NCBI GenBank assembly: GCA_934255435.1
Contig: CAKQNZ010000052.1
Span: 1 to 12,238 of the forward strand
DNA: 12,238 bases
Reading direction: 5' to 3'
From: an uncultured Clostridia bacterium
Lineage (GTDB): Bacteria > Bacillota > Clostridia > Peptostreptococcales > Anaerovoracaceae
A program made the translations under genes and the position numbers. Under the pieces are notes generated by a model. That model did not search any database. It was not told where the DNA came from and worked only from the letters and a program-made list of their open reading frames with translations. Below are positions 1-6,822 of this stretch, one piece after another; the stretch's first letter is position 1, and every line of letters begins with the position of its first letter.

Positions 1-375
1 TGTTTTTTTAAGTGGAACAGGTTTGAGATCCTGATTGGTGAAACCGTGTCTGCTGTGACCAGTGACATGGAGTTCGCCGGTGTCCGAGTTCCTTACTTCG
101 TATTCAAGCTCCATTGATGCGGGACCCAGTTTCACTATCCTGCATCTTATGGATATCAGCTCGTCGTAGACTGCTGGCGTCCTGAACTTGGCATTGACGC
201 TGAGCACAGGGATCTGCATATGTTCTTTCTCCATGTCGGAATATGCGAACCCGAAATGTCTCAGATACTCTGTACGTGCAGTTTCAAAGAATCTGATATA
301 GTTGGCATGATGTACCACCTGCATCTTGTCAGTATCAAAATACTGAACTCTGATTTTACATTCAAAATCATCCAT
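1..375 (-). CDS. Acyl-CoA thioesterase, YbgC/FadM-like hot-dog family (3' end outside window)
   Basis: Translating the minus strand from the ATG at 375-373 gives 125 residues with no stop up to the window edge, so the C-terminus is missing. The N-terminus carries the 4-hydroxybenzoyl-CoA thioesterase signature: residues 12-16 YFDTD, then VVHHANY at 20-26 and an FFETAR stretch. The second Asp (D16) matches the catalytic Asp of the Pseudomonas 4-HBT and YbgC families. These are cytosolic single-domain hot-dog enzymes of about 130-150 residues that hydrolyse acyl-CoA or acyl-ACP thioesters, so little is probably lost. A purine-rich AGGATGGTGAT lies just upstream of this ATG, and the two other nearby start-like codons are out of frame. 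The gene is divergent from the DUF1275 gene. The substrate cannot be told from sequence; the family call is secure. Confidence 0.88.
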   Translation of the reverse strand, partial: MDDFECKIRVQYFDTDKMQVVHHANYIRFFETARTEYLRHFGFAYSDMEKEHMQIPVLSVNAKFRTPAVYDELISIRCRIVKLGPASMELEYEVRNSDTGELHVTGHSRHGFTNQDLKPVPLKKT

Positions 376-410
376 TTTATCACCATCCTGTGTTTTTCTT
401 AGATATTACT

Positions 411-439
411 AATATATACCATATAATGTTTTATTTCAA
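411..439 (-). promoter_or_regulatory. Candidate sigma-A promoter for the thioesterase gene
   Basis: Read on the minus strand, TTGAAA (439-434) is followed after 17 bases by TATATT (416-411), each one mismatch from consensus. The start codon lies 36 bases past the -10 box. The region is AT-rich with other near-matches, so the exact boxes are moderately certain. Confidence 0.55.
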
Positions 440-497
440 AGCAATTATAATTCAGCAGAGCTGATTTTTCTGAAGATAGGGTAAATTTATGATACCA

Positions 498-526
498 TTG
501 AAAAATCCTATACCTGGTGGCATAAT
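498..526 (+). promoter_or_regulatory. Candidate sigma-A promoter for the DUF1275 gene
   Basis: TTGAAA (498-503), a 17-base spacer and CATAAT (521-526) give five of six matches in each box. The predicted leader of about 60 bases holds two small stem-loops: 530-534 with 541-545 (TCCGG/CCGGA), and 546-550 with 557-561 (ATGCA/TGCAT). Both are too small to call a riboswitch. Confidence 0.6.
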
Positions 527-592
527 ATATCCGGATGGAGCCGGAATGCATCAGGCTGCATCATTATCAGCAGGAAAGGAGTGTCTGCAGTC

Positions 593-1333
593 ATGCAGGA
601 TAACAGAGGCACAGGAAGTTCAGAAAAACATGATATGACAAATATACAGATGTCGGAAACGATACTGATCGGAACGCTTCTGGCGCTGGCGGGAGGTTTT
701 CTTGATGCGTATACATACATCTGCAGGGGCGGTGTGTTCGCCAACGCACAGACAGGCAACATAGTCCTGTTCAGCATACATCTGACGCAGATGGAGTGGG
801 CCAGGGCGGCGGCGTCAGCCATACCGGTCATTGCATTCGCATTGGGCATAATCGTGACTGAGACTGTAAGGCGCAGACAGAAGCTCAGCAGACAGAAGCT
901 CATAGGTTTCCTCCACTGGAGGCAGGGGATGCTGATACTTGAGATAGTGATCCTTGCGGCAGCTGTGTTCATACCGGAGGGCCCGCTGGACTCGCTGGTC
1001 AATGTGATGATCTCTTTCATTTGTTCGCTGCAGGTCCACAGCTTCAGACGTGTGCATGGACACGGCATCGCTTCGACTATGTGCACAGGCAATCTGCGCA
1101 GCGGCACCGAAGCACTGTATCACTACATGGAGACCAGAGACCCGTATTTCAGGCACAAGTACCGCTGCTACTACGGCATAATCCTGGCCTTCATCATCGG
1201 GGCTGTGGGAGGCACAGCAGCGTCGAATGTCTTTCCTGAGCATGCACTGGTATGCCCGATAGTCGTATATATCATTGCATTTTTAGTCATGATAAAGGAA
1301 GATGGCGGCATCGTGGAAAATTACGGCAGATAA
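593..1333 (+). CDS. DUF1275 (YoaK-type) integral membrane protein
   Basis: The 246-residue product has about six hydrophobic segments (near residues 22-38, 72-92, 112-130, 133-150, 192-211 and 217-235). It shows the DUF1275 hallmarks: a GGFLDAYTY stretch at 34-42 in the first helix, followed by NAQTGN (51-56), and a second related motif CTGNL (164-168) after the fourth helix. The paired TGN motifs suggest the usual internal duplication. The family is conserved in bacteria as a roughly 220-250 residue inner-membrane protein of unknown function, sometimes annotated as a transporter without proof. An in-frame GTG at 581 would add four residues, but it overlaps the AGGAAAGGAG ribosome site (572-581). 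The ATG at 593, 11 bases after that site, is therefore the better start. It is a single-gene unit bounded by its own promoter and a terminator at 1358-1392. Confidence 0.88.
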   Translation: MQDNRGTGSSEKHDMTNIQMSETILIGTLLALAGGFLDAYTYICRGGVFANAQTGNIVLFSIHLTQMEWARAAASAIPVIAFALGIIVTETVRRRQKLSRQKLIGFLHWRQGMLILEIVILAAAVFIPEGPLDSLVNVMISFICSLQVHSFRRVHGHGIASTMCTGNLRSGTEALYHYMETRDPYFRHKYRCYYGIILAFIIGAVGGTAASNVFPEHALVCPIVVYIIAFLVMIKEDGGIVENYGR

Positions 1334-1357
1334 TATAATTATGTAAAGTTAAAAGTC

Positions 1358-1392
1358 GCAGGTGCAGAGAAGATTTGCATCTGCATTTTTTT
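1358..1392 (+). terminator. Rho-independent terminator after the DUF1275 gene
   Basis: GCAGGTGCA (1358-1366) pairs with TGCATCTGC (1376-1384) through nine pairs including one G-U, around a nine-base loop. After one A comes a run of seven T (1386-1392). It separates the DUF1275 gene from the TetR operon. Confidence 0.85.
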
Positions 1393-1396
1393 CATC

Positions 1397-1425
1397 TTGA
1401 TGGCTAATGAATATTAGCTTACAAT
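1397..1425 (+). promoter_or_regulatory. Promoter of the TetR operon with a palindrome filling its spacer
   Basis: TTGATG (1397-1402) and TACAAT (1420-1425) are separated by exactly 17 bases. Sixteen of those bases (1403-1418) form the inverted repeat GCTAAT-GAAT-ATTAGC. A repressor bound there would block RNA polymerase, the classical arrangement for TetR autoregulation. The boxes match consensus at four and five of six positions. Confidence 0.65.
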
Positions 1426-1452
1426 ATCAAGGTAATGACCGTTAGCCAAAAC
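1419..1452 (+). promoter_or_regulatory. Further operator-like repeats in the TetR leader
   Basis: TTAC (1419-1422) and GTAA (1432-1435) form a short dyad with nine bases between, overlapping the -10 box and the likely transcription start. TTAGCCA (1442-1448) is the exact inverse of TGGCTAA (1401-1407), upstream at the -35 side, so a larger dyad encloses the promoter. The segment 1441-1452 (GTTAGCCAAAAC) recurs with one mismatch in front of the ABC operon. Which repeat is the true operator cannot be decided from sequence. Confidence 0.4.
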
Positions 1453-1474
1453 ATAAAGGGGATGAAATGAAAAT

Positions 1475-2104
1475 ATGAAAAAAGATGAAACTACGAAGCA
1501 GCGTATAATGTCGGAAGCATTGAAATTGTTTGCTGAGAGGGGTTATGAAGCTGTATCTGTGGCGCAGATAGCAGGCGCCGTGGGGATAAAGGCGCCGTCT
1601 CTTTACAAACACTATAAAAGCAAACGTGATATATTCCACAGTATCGTGGCGGAGGTGGAACGGCTTGAAGCTTTGCGTTCTGCTGATCTGAAACTGCCGG
1701 AGGGCAGTATGCAGGATGTGGCTGCGGGGTTTTGTGCTGTTTCCATGGAGGGACTTGAAAAATACTGCCGTGATATGCTGCTGCACTGGATGGAGGAGCC
1801 TTTCATGTGTGATTTCAGAAGGATGCTGGTACTGGAACAGTATCACGATGATGAGATGGGAAAGCTTTACGACAGATATTTCGTGACAGGGCCTGTTGAG
1901 TATATGTCGGAGTTGTTTGAAGTGATAGCCGGAGCTGACTGCGACGCCGGGCAGCTGGCAGTGGAGTTCTGCGGTCCGCTTTTTCTGATGTACAGTATGT
2001 ACGACAGAGGCGTTGACATGGAAAGGATCATCGCATACACAGAGAAGCATGTGGAGGATTTTTCCATGCGTCTGGAAGAAGTGACGAAAGGCGGTGCGGT
2101 ATGA
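1475..2104 (+). CDS. TetR/AcrR-family transcriptional regulator
   Basis: The 209-residue protein has the usual TetR length. Its N-terminal DNA-binding domain (about residues 5-52) includes ALKLFAERGYEAVSV followed by the helix-turn-helix QIAGAVGIKAPSLYKHYKSK (31-50), a textbook TetR_N pattern. The rest (about 55-205) is a helical ligand-binding domain with no recognisable subfamily signature. The ATG at 1475 follows AAAGGGG (1455-1461) at a somewhat long 13-base spacing. The stop codon overlaps the next start in an ATGA arrangement (2101-2104), indicating translational coupling to the DUF6323 gene. A palindrome in its own promoter spacer points to autoregulation and control of the two downstream genes. 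The inducing ligand is unknown. Confidence 0.9.
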   Translation: MKKDETTKQRIMSEALKLFAERGYEAVSVAQIAGAVGIKAPSLYKHYKSKRDIFHSIVAEVERLEALRSADLKLPEGSMQDVAAGFCAVSMEGLEKYCRDMLLHWMEEPFMCDFRRMLVLEQYHDDEMGKLYDRYFVTGPVEYMSELFEVIAGADCDAGQLAVEFCGPLFLMYSMYDRGVDMERIIAYTEKHVEDFSMRLEEVTKGGAV

Positions 2105-2574
2105 ACATCGATATGTCGTCATTGATGCGGCAAAGTCCTGACAGAACGAAAGCTCTGGCAGGCAGGATACTGGAATGCAACCGTCACACAGCACAGTACG
2201 GACTGGATCTTTCTCCCAGCCAGGCAGCAGCGCTGGCAGAGACCAGGGAGAATGCACTGAGGCGTTCCGGTCGTATCGAGTTCGGCGAAGGGATCACAGA
2301 GAAGCTGATAATGATGTTCTGCGACTCACCGTATATATCTCAGGATGATTATGAAGCAACGCTTCATGAGCTGACAGTGATTTTCTATGACATGAAAAAC
2401 GAAACCTGGGATGCAGTTTCAGACGATGAACTACTTGGCTCAATGAGGGAGGCTTTCGATGTGTACTGCCACGGATCGGCAGATTTACTGGCAGGCAGCG
2501 TGATGCCTCAGCTGGCAAGGCATATACACCGTGGCGGTGATATAAAGGATTTCAGATACAGAGAGGAGCGGTGA
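2101..2574 (+). CDS. DUF6323-family protein of unknown function
   Basis: The 157-residue soluble protein has no signal peptide or membrane segment. The features that recall the DUF6323 family to me are LDLSPSQAAAL (35-45), RIEFGEG (58-64), a conserved-looking FCDSPYIS (73-80) and DDELLGSM (108-115). This is recognition by memory of the family pattern, not a search result. The start overlaps the TetR stop by four bases and the stop lies one base before the next ATG, so the three genes are almost certainly made together. The protein is rich in acidic residues and predicted helices; no catalytic motif is evident. I do not know a function for the family. Confidence 0.7.
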   Translation: MNIDMSSLMRQSPDRTKALAGRILECNRHTAQYGLDLSPSQAAALAETRENALRRSGRIEFGEGITEKLIMMFCDSPYISQDDYEATLHELTVIFYDMKNETWDAVSDDELLGSMREAFDVYCHGSADLLAGSVMPQLARHIHRGGDIKDFRYREER

Positions 2575-2575
2575 C

Positions 2576-3865
2576 ATGGCACAGACTATCGCATATGCAG
2601 GCATGATGCCGGACAGGAACGACCTTGACGAAAGATACTATATGCAGTCCGTCCTGAAACACGGATACATGGCAGGGATACTGTCTGACAGAGATCTTGC
2701 TTCAGTCAGGGATCAGCTTGCAGAGCTTCTGGCACAGAAAGCCGGACAGCTGACAGACGGGGTAAGCAGTTCCATATCGGTGGAGGCTGCCAGCGAGCTG
2801 ATGTCGTCGATAACTTTCGTCACAGGCGTGAGGCTCAAGGAGTATGAATGTCCGGAACATGCGGCGGAGGCTATCAGAGACCGCAGTATCAGAGAGATAT
2901 TTCAGGAAGGACTTGATTCCGTGCATTGCAAAGTCAGCAGGACCCGGCGCATCCACCGGCGCATCACTGAGGGGCTTTTCGAGACTCAGAGTGTGTACTA
3001 CAGGTCGACGGTGGAAGACGGCATAAATGGTTTCTTCCGGCTTTACGATCCGGAGACCGGAGCTCACAAGTTGCATATCACTGTGGATTATCCTGCTTTC
3101 AGAGGCAGGCCTCAGCTTGACGGCATCGAGTTCATAGAACGGTATCTCAGCTATATCGAAGCCGAGGATGCTTTCTGCAGGCTTTTCCGACCGGAAGATG
3201 TGCATCGTCTTATGTGCTGGATAACGCCGGACTATCCCAGCTGCCCGGTGAACATATTCGAGCCTGTTATGATGTCAGCTGCCGGGCTTGCGATCTGCGG
3301 AAAGAATGTGAGAACGCTGGAACTTTGCATGGAGGATATCGGCAGACTGTCGCAGGTGTTCCGTGCAAGGTCACTTATAGAAACGAGCATGATCATCGAA
3401 GAAGCTGTGAGACGAGTGGACAGAGAGCTGGGGCTGTCCCGTTCCTCTCTGAGATATGCTGTATCCTGCGTACCTCAGATGGCGCTGGCTGTAAGGGAAG
3501 CAGTGAAAAACGGTAACCTCGATAAGGTCTTCGTTATACCCGCATCTGACGGGAATGAAAATGAGGTGAAGCTGACATGGGGCGAAGGTATGAGTGCTGA
3601 CGATTACAGCAGCCTCGTATCCAAGCTGGAAGCAGCCGGCAGCAGCAGTGAAAAAGCCGATCTGATACTTGATTCGACTGACTCAATGTCTGACTTTGCA
3701 GATCTTGTTTCAGACGGTCTGCTGGATCGTGAGGATATGCGCATGATACTTGGAAGACTTCCGGGAGAAGTGATAGAAGTACTGAAAAAACAGTATCCGG
3801 ACGAGTTTTTCATGGACCGGGACGGTGAAAAGATACTGTGCAGCGTGCTTAAAGAATTTGCATGA
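2576..3865 (+). CDS. DUF6179-family protein of unknown function
   Basis: The 429-residue protein is predicted soluble, with no signal peptide or transmembrane helix. The N-terminal third contains SSSISVEAASELMSSITF (64-81), the middle has GFFRLYDPETGAHKL (152-166) followed by DYP (171-173) and LDGIEFIERYL (181-191), and NIFEPV follows at 226-231. These match my memory of DUF6179, a family that usually neighbours DUF6323 in Clostridia. Its ATG follows the DUF6323 stop by one base and uses GAGAGGAG (2561-2568) inside the upstream gene as ribosome site. The C-terminal 100 residues are acidic and Ser/Asp-rich. No nucleotide-binding, metal-binding or protease motif stands out. Tight pairing suggests the two DUF proteins act as a complex or in sequence, which is inference. 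Confidence 0.7.
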   Translation: MAQTIAYAGMMPDRNDLDERYYMQSVLKHGYMAGILSDRDLASVRDQLAELLAQKAGQLTDGVSSSISVEAASELMSSITFVTGVRLKEYECPEHAAEAIRDRSIREIFQEGLDSVHCKVSRTRRIHRRITEGLFETQSVYYRSTVEDGINGFFRLYDPETGAHKLHITVDYPAFRGRPQLDGIEFIERYLSYIEAEDAFCRLFRPEDVHRLMCWITPDYPSCPVNIFEPVMMSAAGLAICGKNVRTLELCMEDIGRLSQVFRARSLIETSMIIEEAVRRVDRELGLSRSSLRYAVSCVPQMALAVREAVKNGNLDKVFVIPASDGNENEVKLTWGEGMSADDYSSLVSKLEAAGSSSEKADLILDSTDSMSDFADLVSDGLLDREDMRMILGRLPGEVIEVLKKQYPDEFFMDRDGEKILCSVLKEFA

Positions 3866-3890
3866 AAAGCCGGACTCTACAGTGCGTAGA

Positions 3891-3919
3891 TTGACCGGGA
3901 GGCAGCCTGAGCTTAGAAT
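3891..3919 (+). promoter_or_regulatory. Promoter of the XRE-desulfoferrodoxin gene
   Basis: TTGACC (3891-3896), 17 bases, TAGAAT (3914-3919): one mismatch in each box. Transcription would start near 3926, immediately before the AGGAGGT ribosome site (3927-3933), giving a leader of only about 16 bases. This implies that the regulator can be expressed apart from the TetR operon, although no terminator separates them. Confidence 0.65.
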
Positions 3920-3941
3920 GTACAGCAGGAGGTAAAAAGAT

Positions 3942-4526
3942 ATGGATCAGATAAAAACAGGAGCTCTGATAAGAGAACTGAGACAGAAACACGGCATGAC
4001 GCAGCTCGAGCTTGCCGGAAAGATAAATGTCAGCGACAAGGCTGTATCAAAATGGGAGAGAGGCTGCGGTATGCCGGAGGTGGCTGTGATACCGGCGCTG
4101 GCCGGAGCGCTGCAGGTGGATGTAAGCGCACTGCTTAGAGGGTCCCTTGAGGAAAATTCAAAAAGCAACGGCAATCTGAGGAAAATGAAATTCTACGTAT
4201 GTCCGGACTGCGGCAACCTGCTGTTTTCCACAGATGGGGCGGACATAAGCTGCTGCGGCAGGAAGCTGGAGGCAATGAAACCTGTGAAGGCGGCGCCTGA
4301 AGACCAGCTGGTGGCAGGACCGGTGGAGACGGAGCTGTTTGTGACCTCGACCCATGAGATGACCAGGGAACACTATATTTCCTTCGTGGCTATCCTCAAT
4401 GGAGATACCTTTGCCATGAAAAAGCAGTATCCGGAGTGGGGGCTGGAGACAAGGCTGCCCTTCTACGCTCATGGCACGCTGGTGTGGTACTGCACGAAAC
4501 ACGGACTTTTCTATCAGGATATATGA
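3942..4526 (+). CDS. XRE-family regulator fused to a desulfoferrodoxin-like iron-binding domain
   Basis: The 194-residue protein has two parts. Residues 5-65 are a Cro/C1-type helix-turn-helix (GMTQLELAGKINVSDKAVSKWE core, 18-39). Residues 82-194 align by eye with complete desulfoferrodoxin. A desulforedoxin-like knuckle has CPDC (87-90) and CC (104-105). A superoxide-reductase-like beta domain follows with HEMTREHYI (138-146; H138, H144) and a C-terminal WYCTKHG (182-188; C184, H187). In true superoxide reductase four His and one Cys bind the Fe(II) site. The first His (in the KHVP motif) is not conserved here, the corresponding stretch being KAAP (116-119). The protein is therefore more likely an iron or redox sensor than an efficient enzyme; this is inference. 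An AGGAGGT site eight bases upstream fixes the start. It follows the DUF6179 gene by 76 bases and precedes ftsH. Confidence 0.82.
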   Translation: MDQIKTGALIRELRQKHGMTQLELAGKINVSDKAVSKWERGCGMPEVAVIPALAGALQVDVSALLRGSLEENSKSNGNLRKMKFYVCPDCGNLLFSTDGADISCCGRKLEAMKPVKAAPEDQLVAGPVETELFVTSTHEMTREHYISFVAILNGDTFAMKKQYPEWGLETRLPFYAHGTLVWYCTKHGLFYQDI

Positions 4527-4739
4527 TGTGAAGAATGTCAGATATCTGAGAAACGGCTGGGGCATTCAGGAAAATCTTGCATTGTAATGTGAATTTTTGG
4601 CAAATTTTGTGTATTGTAAAGATGAAGAATCAGATTATGTATGGCGAAAAACAATAAATTGTGATATCGTATACAGAAATAAATATTTTTGCACAGGATC
4701 AGATAAAGATTTTACATTACAGAAAGCGAGGGATCCTTG
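4527..4739 (+). other. Intergenic region between the XRE gene and ftsH
   Basis: No gene fits here. It holds a perfect 12-base palindrome TCAGATATCTGA (4538-4549) just after the XRE stop, and AT-rich sequence with two AATAAAT copies (4653-4659, 4678-4684). The best promoter-like pair is weak: TTGTGA (4659-4664), 17 bases, AATATT (4682-4687). I see no convincing terminator for the XRE gene, so read-through into ftsH is possible. Confidence 0.4.
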
Positions 4740-6569
4740 ATGAACGAGGTGAAAAAACCTAAAAAACCTATGTTCTTTTATTACTGCCTGGTGCTCATGG
4801 CAATACTGCTGTTCAATTCACTGGCTATGCCTTTGATCACTGAGAACAAGATAAAAGAAGTGGATTACGGCACATTCATAAGCATGACGGAATCCGGCAA
4901 GGTGAAGAAGGCTGAGATACAGGAGCAGCAGAACAAGATACTGTTCACAGGAAAGAAAGACGATCAGGTATACAAGACAGCTATGGTGGATGACCCTGAT
5001 CTGACAAAGAGGCTCCACGATGCAGGCGTCTCATTTTCAGGGGAGGAGATCAAGCAGACTTCTCCGGTGATGAGTGCATTGCTGTCATGGGTACTGCCGC
5101 TGGTGATATTCATACTGCTGGGGCAGTATATGTCAAAGAAGATGATGGGCAAGGCAGGAGGCAAGAATTCCCTTTCCTTCGGTCTGGGAAAGAGCAATGC
5201 CAAGGTCTATGTCAAGTCTTCGGAGGGTATAAGGTTTGCTGATGTGGCAGGCGAAGATGAGGCTAAGGAAAACCTCACAGAGATAGTGGAGTATCTTCAT
5301 GACCCCGGAAAGTACAGAGAGATCGGTGCTTCGATGCCTAAGGGTATACTGCTGGTGGGCCCTCCGGGAACAGGAAAGACTATGCTTGCCAAAGCCGTGG
5401 CAGGTGAATCCAATGTGCCATTTTTCTCGATGTCCGGCTCGGAGTTCGTCGAGATGTTCGTTGGTATGGGAGCGTCCAAGGTCAGAGACCTGTTCCAGCA
5501 GGCCAAGGAAAAGGCTCCATGTATCGTGTTCATTGATGAGATAGATGCTATCGGAAAGAAGAGAGACGGTCAGGTCATGGGCAACGATGAGCGTGAACAG
5601 ACTCTGAATCAGCTCCTTACAGAAATGGACGGATTCGAAGACAACACAGGCGTGATAATACTGGCTGCTACGAACCGTCCTGAATCCCTTGACCCGGCGC
5701 TGCTGAGACCGGGCAGGTTCGACAGGCGTGTTCCGGTGGAGCTGCCTGATCTGAAAGGTCGTGAGGATATCCTGAAAGTACATGCCAGAAAAGTCAAAGT
5801 CGCTGACGATATAGACTACAATAAAGTGGCAAGGATGGCTTCGGGAGCTTCCGGTGCGGAGCTTGCCAACATCGTTAATGAGGCGGCTCTCAGAGCTGTA
5901 AGGGACGGCAGGAGATTTGCCACTCAGGAAGACCTTGAAGAAAGTATCGAAGTGGTCATTGCAGGATATCAGAAGAAGAATGCGATACTCACCGATGAAG
6001 AAAAGCGTATCGTGGCATATCACGAGATAGGACATGCTCTTGTGGCTGCAAGGCAGACGAACTCTGCACCAGTGCAGAAGATCACTATCGTGCCGAGGAC
6101 TTCAGGTGCGCTGGGATATACGATGCAGGTGGAGGACGGCGATCACTATCTGATGAAGAAAGAAGAGATAGAAAACAAGATCGCTACATTCACCGGCGGC
6201 AGAGCTGCAGAAGAAGTGGTATTCGGTTCAGTGACCACAGGTGCTGCCAATGATATAGAGCAGGCCACGAAACTGGCAAGAGCCATGATAACAAGATACG
6301 GCATGAGCAGCGAGTTCGGCATGGTGGCTATGGAGACGGAGACAAACAAGTACCTTGGCGGAGACACATCGCTGTCATGTGCTGAACAGACACAGCGTGA
6401 GATCGACAGACAGGTGGTAGAACTTGTGAAGAAACAGCATGAGAAAGCCGTCGGCATCATAAAGGCAGACAGAGACAAGCTGGATGAACTGGCCACGTTC
6501 CTCTATGAGAAGGAGACCATCACAGGCGAGCAGTTCATGGAGATACTGGAAAAACAGCCTTCGGCGTGA
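4740..6569 (+). CDS. ftsH: ATP-dependent zinc metalloprotease FtsH
   Basis: The 609-residue product has the full FtsH layout. TM1 (about 12-30) and TM2 (about 112-129) enclose an extracytoplasmic segment (about 32-110). The AAA+ domain has Walker A GPPGTGKT (207-214), Walker B VFIDE (263-267) and a second region of homology with arginine fingers R323 and R326 in [10 protein letters not shown]. The M41 peptidase domain has the zinc motif HEIGH (428-432) and third ligand D505 in [10 protein letters not shown]. FtsH hexamers in the membrane extract and degrade misfolded membrane proteins and some regulators. The motif reads HEIGH rather than the common HEAGH, which leaves all ligands intact. A TTG at 4737 directly precedes the ATG at 4740; the ATG sits better from the GAGGGAT ribosome site (4728-4734). 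The gene appears to end its own transcript at 6619-6674. Confidence 0.97.
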   Translation: MNEVKKPKKPMFFYYCLVLMAILLFNSLAMPLITENKIKEVDYGTFISMTESGKVKKAEIQEQQNKILFTGKKDDQVYKTAMVDDPDLTKRLHDAGVSFSGEEIKQTSPVMSALLSWVLPLVIFILLGQYMSKKMMGKAGGKNSLSFGLGKSNAKVYVKSSEGIRFADVAGEDEAKENLTEIVEYLHDPGKYREIGASMPKGILLVGPPGTGKTMLAKAVAGESNVPFFSMSGSEFVEMFVGMGASKVRDLFQQAKEKAPCIVFIDEIDAIGKKRDGQVMGNDEREQTLNQLLTEMDGFEDNTGVIILAATNRPESLDPALLRPGRFDRRVPVELPDLKGREDILKVHARKVKVADDIDYNKVARMASGASGAELANIVNEAALRAVRDGRRFATQEDLEESIEVVIAGYQKKNAILTDEEKRIVAYHEIGHALVAARQTNSAPVQKITIVPRTSGALGYTMQVEDGDHYLMKKEEIENKIATFTGGRAAEEVVFGSVTTGAANDIEQATKLARAMITRYGMSSEFGMVAMETETNKYLGGDTSLSCAEQTQREIDRQVVELVKKQHEKAVGIIKADRDKLDELATFLYEKETITGEQFMEILEKQPSA

Positions 6570-6618
6570 GATACAGACTTGCCGGAGATATGAAAGCACT
6601 ATCGTGACGGTATGACAG

Positions 6619-6674
6619 GCTCCCCTTTATGAGAAACAGTGAAACTTCACTGCAGCTCATGAAGGGAGCTTTTT
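6619..6674 (+). terminator. Strong Rho-independent terminator after ftsH
   Basis: GCTCCC (6619-6624) pairs with GGGAGC (6664-6669). The stem continues with TTTATGAG against CTCATGAA allowing a bulge, and is capped by CAGTGAA/TTCACTG (6637-6643 with 6646-6652). T5 follows at 6670-6674. The unusually long compound stem makes it a clear transcription end. Confidence 0.88.
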
Positions 6675-6690
6675 GGTATATGCAGAAAAA

Positions 6691-6742
6691 ACGGGTTTCG
6701 ATGTTCTGGAACTTCAGCGAAAGTCCAGAGCGAAAGTCCCGT
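6691..6742. other. Structured hairpin with an internal 11-base direct repeat; possible minus-strand terminator
   Basis: ACGGG+TTTCG (6691-6700) pairs with CGAAA (6731-6735) and CCCGT (6738-6742). Inside, CTGG (6706-6709) pairs with CCAG (6725-6728) and ACTT (6711-6714) with AAGT (6721-6724), leaving a six-base loop. AGCGAAAGTCC occurs twice (6716-6726, 6729-6739), so alternative pairings exist. On the plus strand no T-run follows. On the minus strand the stem is followed by T6 (complement of 6691-6686), as in an intrinsic terminator, yet no minus-strand gene is recognised. The rest of 6675-6784 holds nothing else I can name. Confidence 0.45.
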
Positions 6743-6784
6743 AAGATATCTGGTAAAACTGCATCCGTTCTGTATGCGAGTTTA

Positions 6785-6813
6785 TTGACAAACAGGACCT
6801 GTGGGACTATAAT
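6785..6813 (+). promoter_or_regulatory. Perfect consensus sigma-A promoter of the ABC operon
   Basis: TTGACA (6785-6790), 17 bases, TATAAT (6808-6813): twelve of twelve consensus matches at optimal spacing. Transcription should start near 6820. Such a strong promoter on a transporter operon usually needs a repressor, and palindromes lie just downstream. Confidence 0.9.
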
Positions 6814-6822
6814 TTTCCATGA

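Noticed and set aside
452..469. Short hairpin TCAGC-AGA-GCTGA followed by five T between the divergent genes
   Set aside because: The stem has only five pairs, and it lies upstream of both predicted transcription starts, so no transcript would need it as a terminator.
581..592. GTG at 581 as the start of the DUF1275 gene
   Set aside because: The codon overlaps the only good ribosome site; the ATG at 593 has proper spacing.
508..1107. 199-codon minus-strand open frame opposite the DUF1275 gene
   Set aside because: It is antisense to a recognised membrane protein and crosses its promoter region; no domain or plausible ribosome site.
1442..2257. 271-codon minus-strand open frame opposite the TetR gene
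   Set aside because: It is antisense to a clear TetR protein and the start of DUF6323, has no family resemblance, and its Cys/His/Phe-rich composition is typical of a shadow frame.
5133..6035. 300-codon minus-strand open frame within ftsH
   Set aside because: It lies wholly opposite the conserved ATPase and protease motifs of ftsH; its translation is low-complexity with no recognisable domain.
6716..6739. CRISPR-like repeat
   Set aside because: There are only two 11-base copies, two bases apart, inside one hairpin; no spacers and no cas genes.
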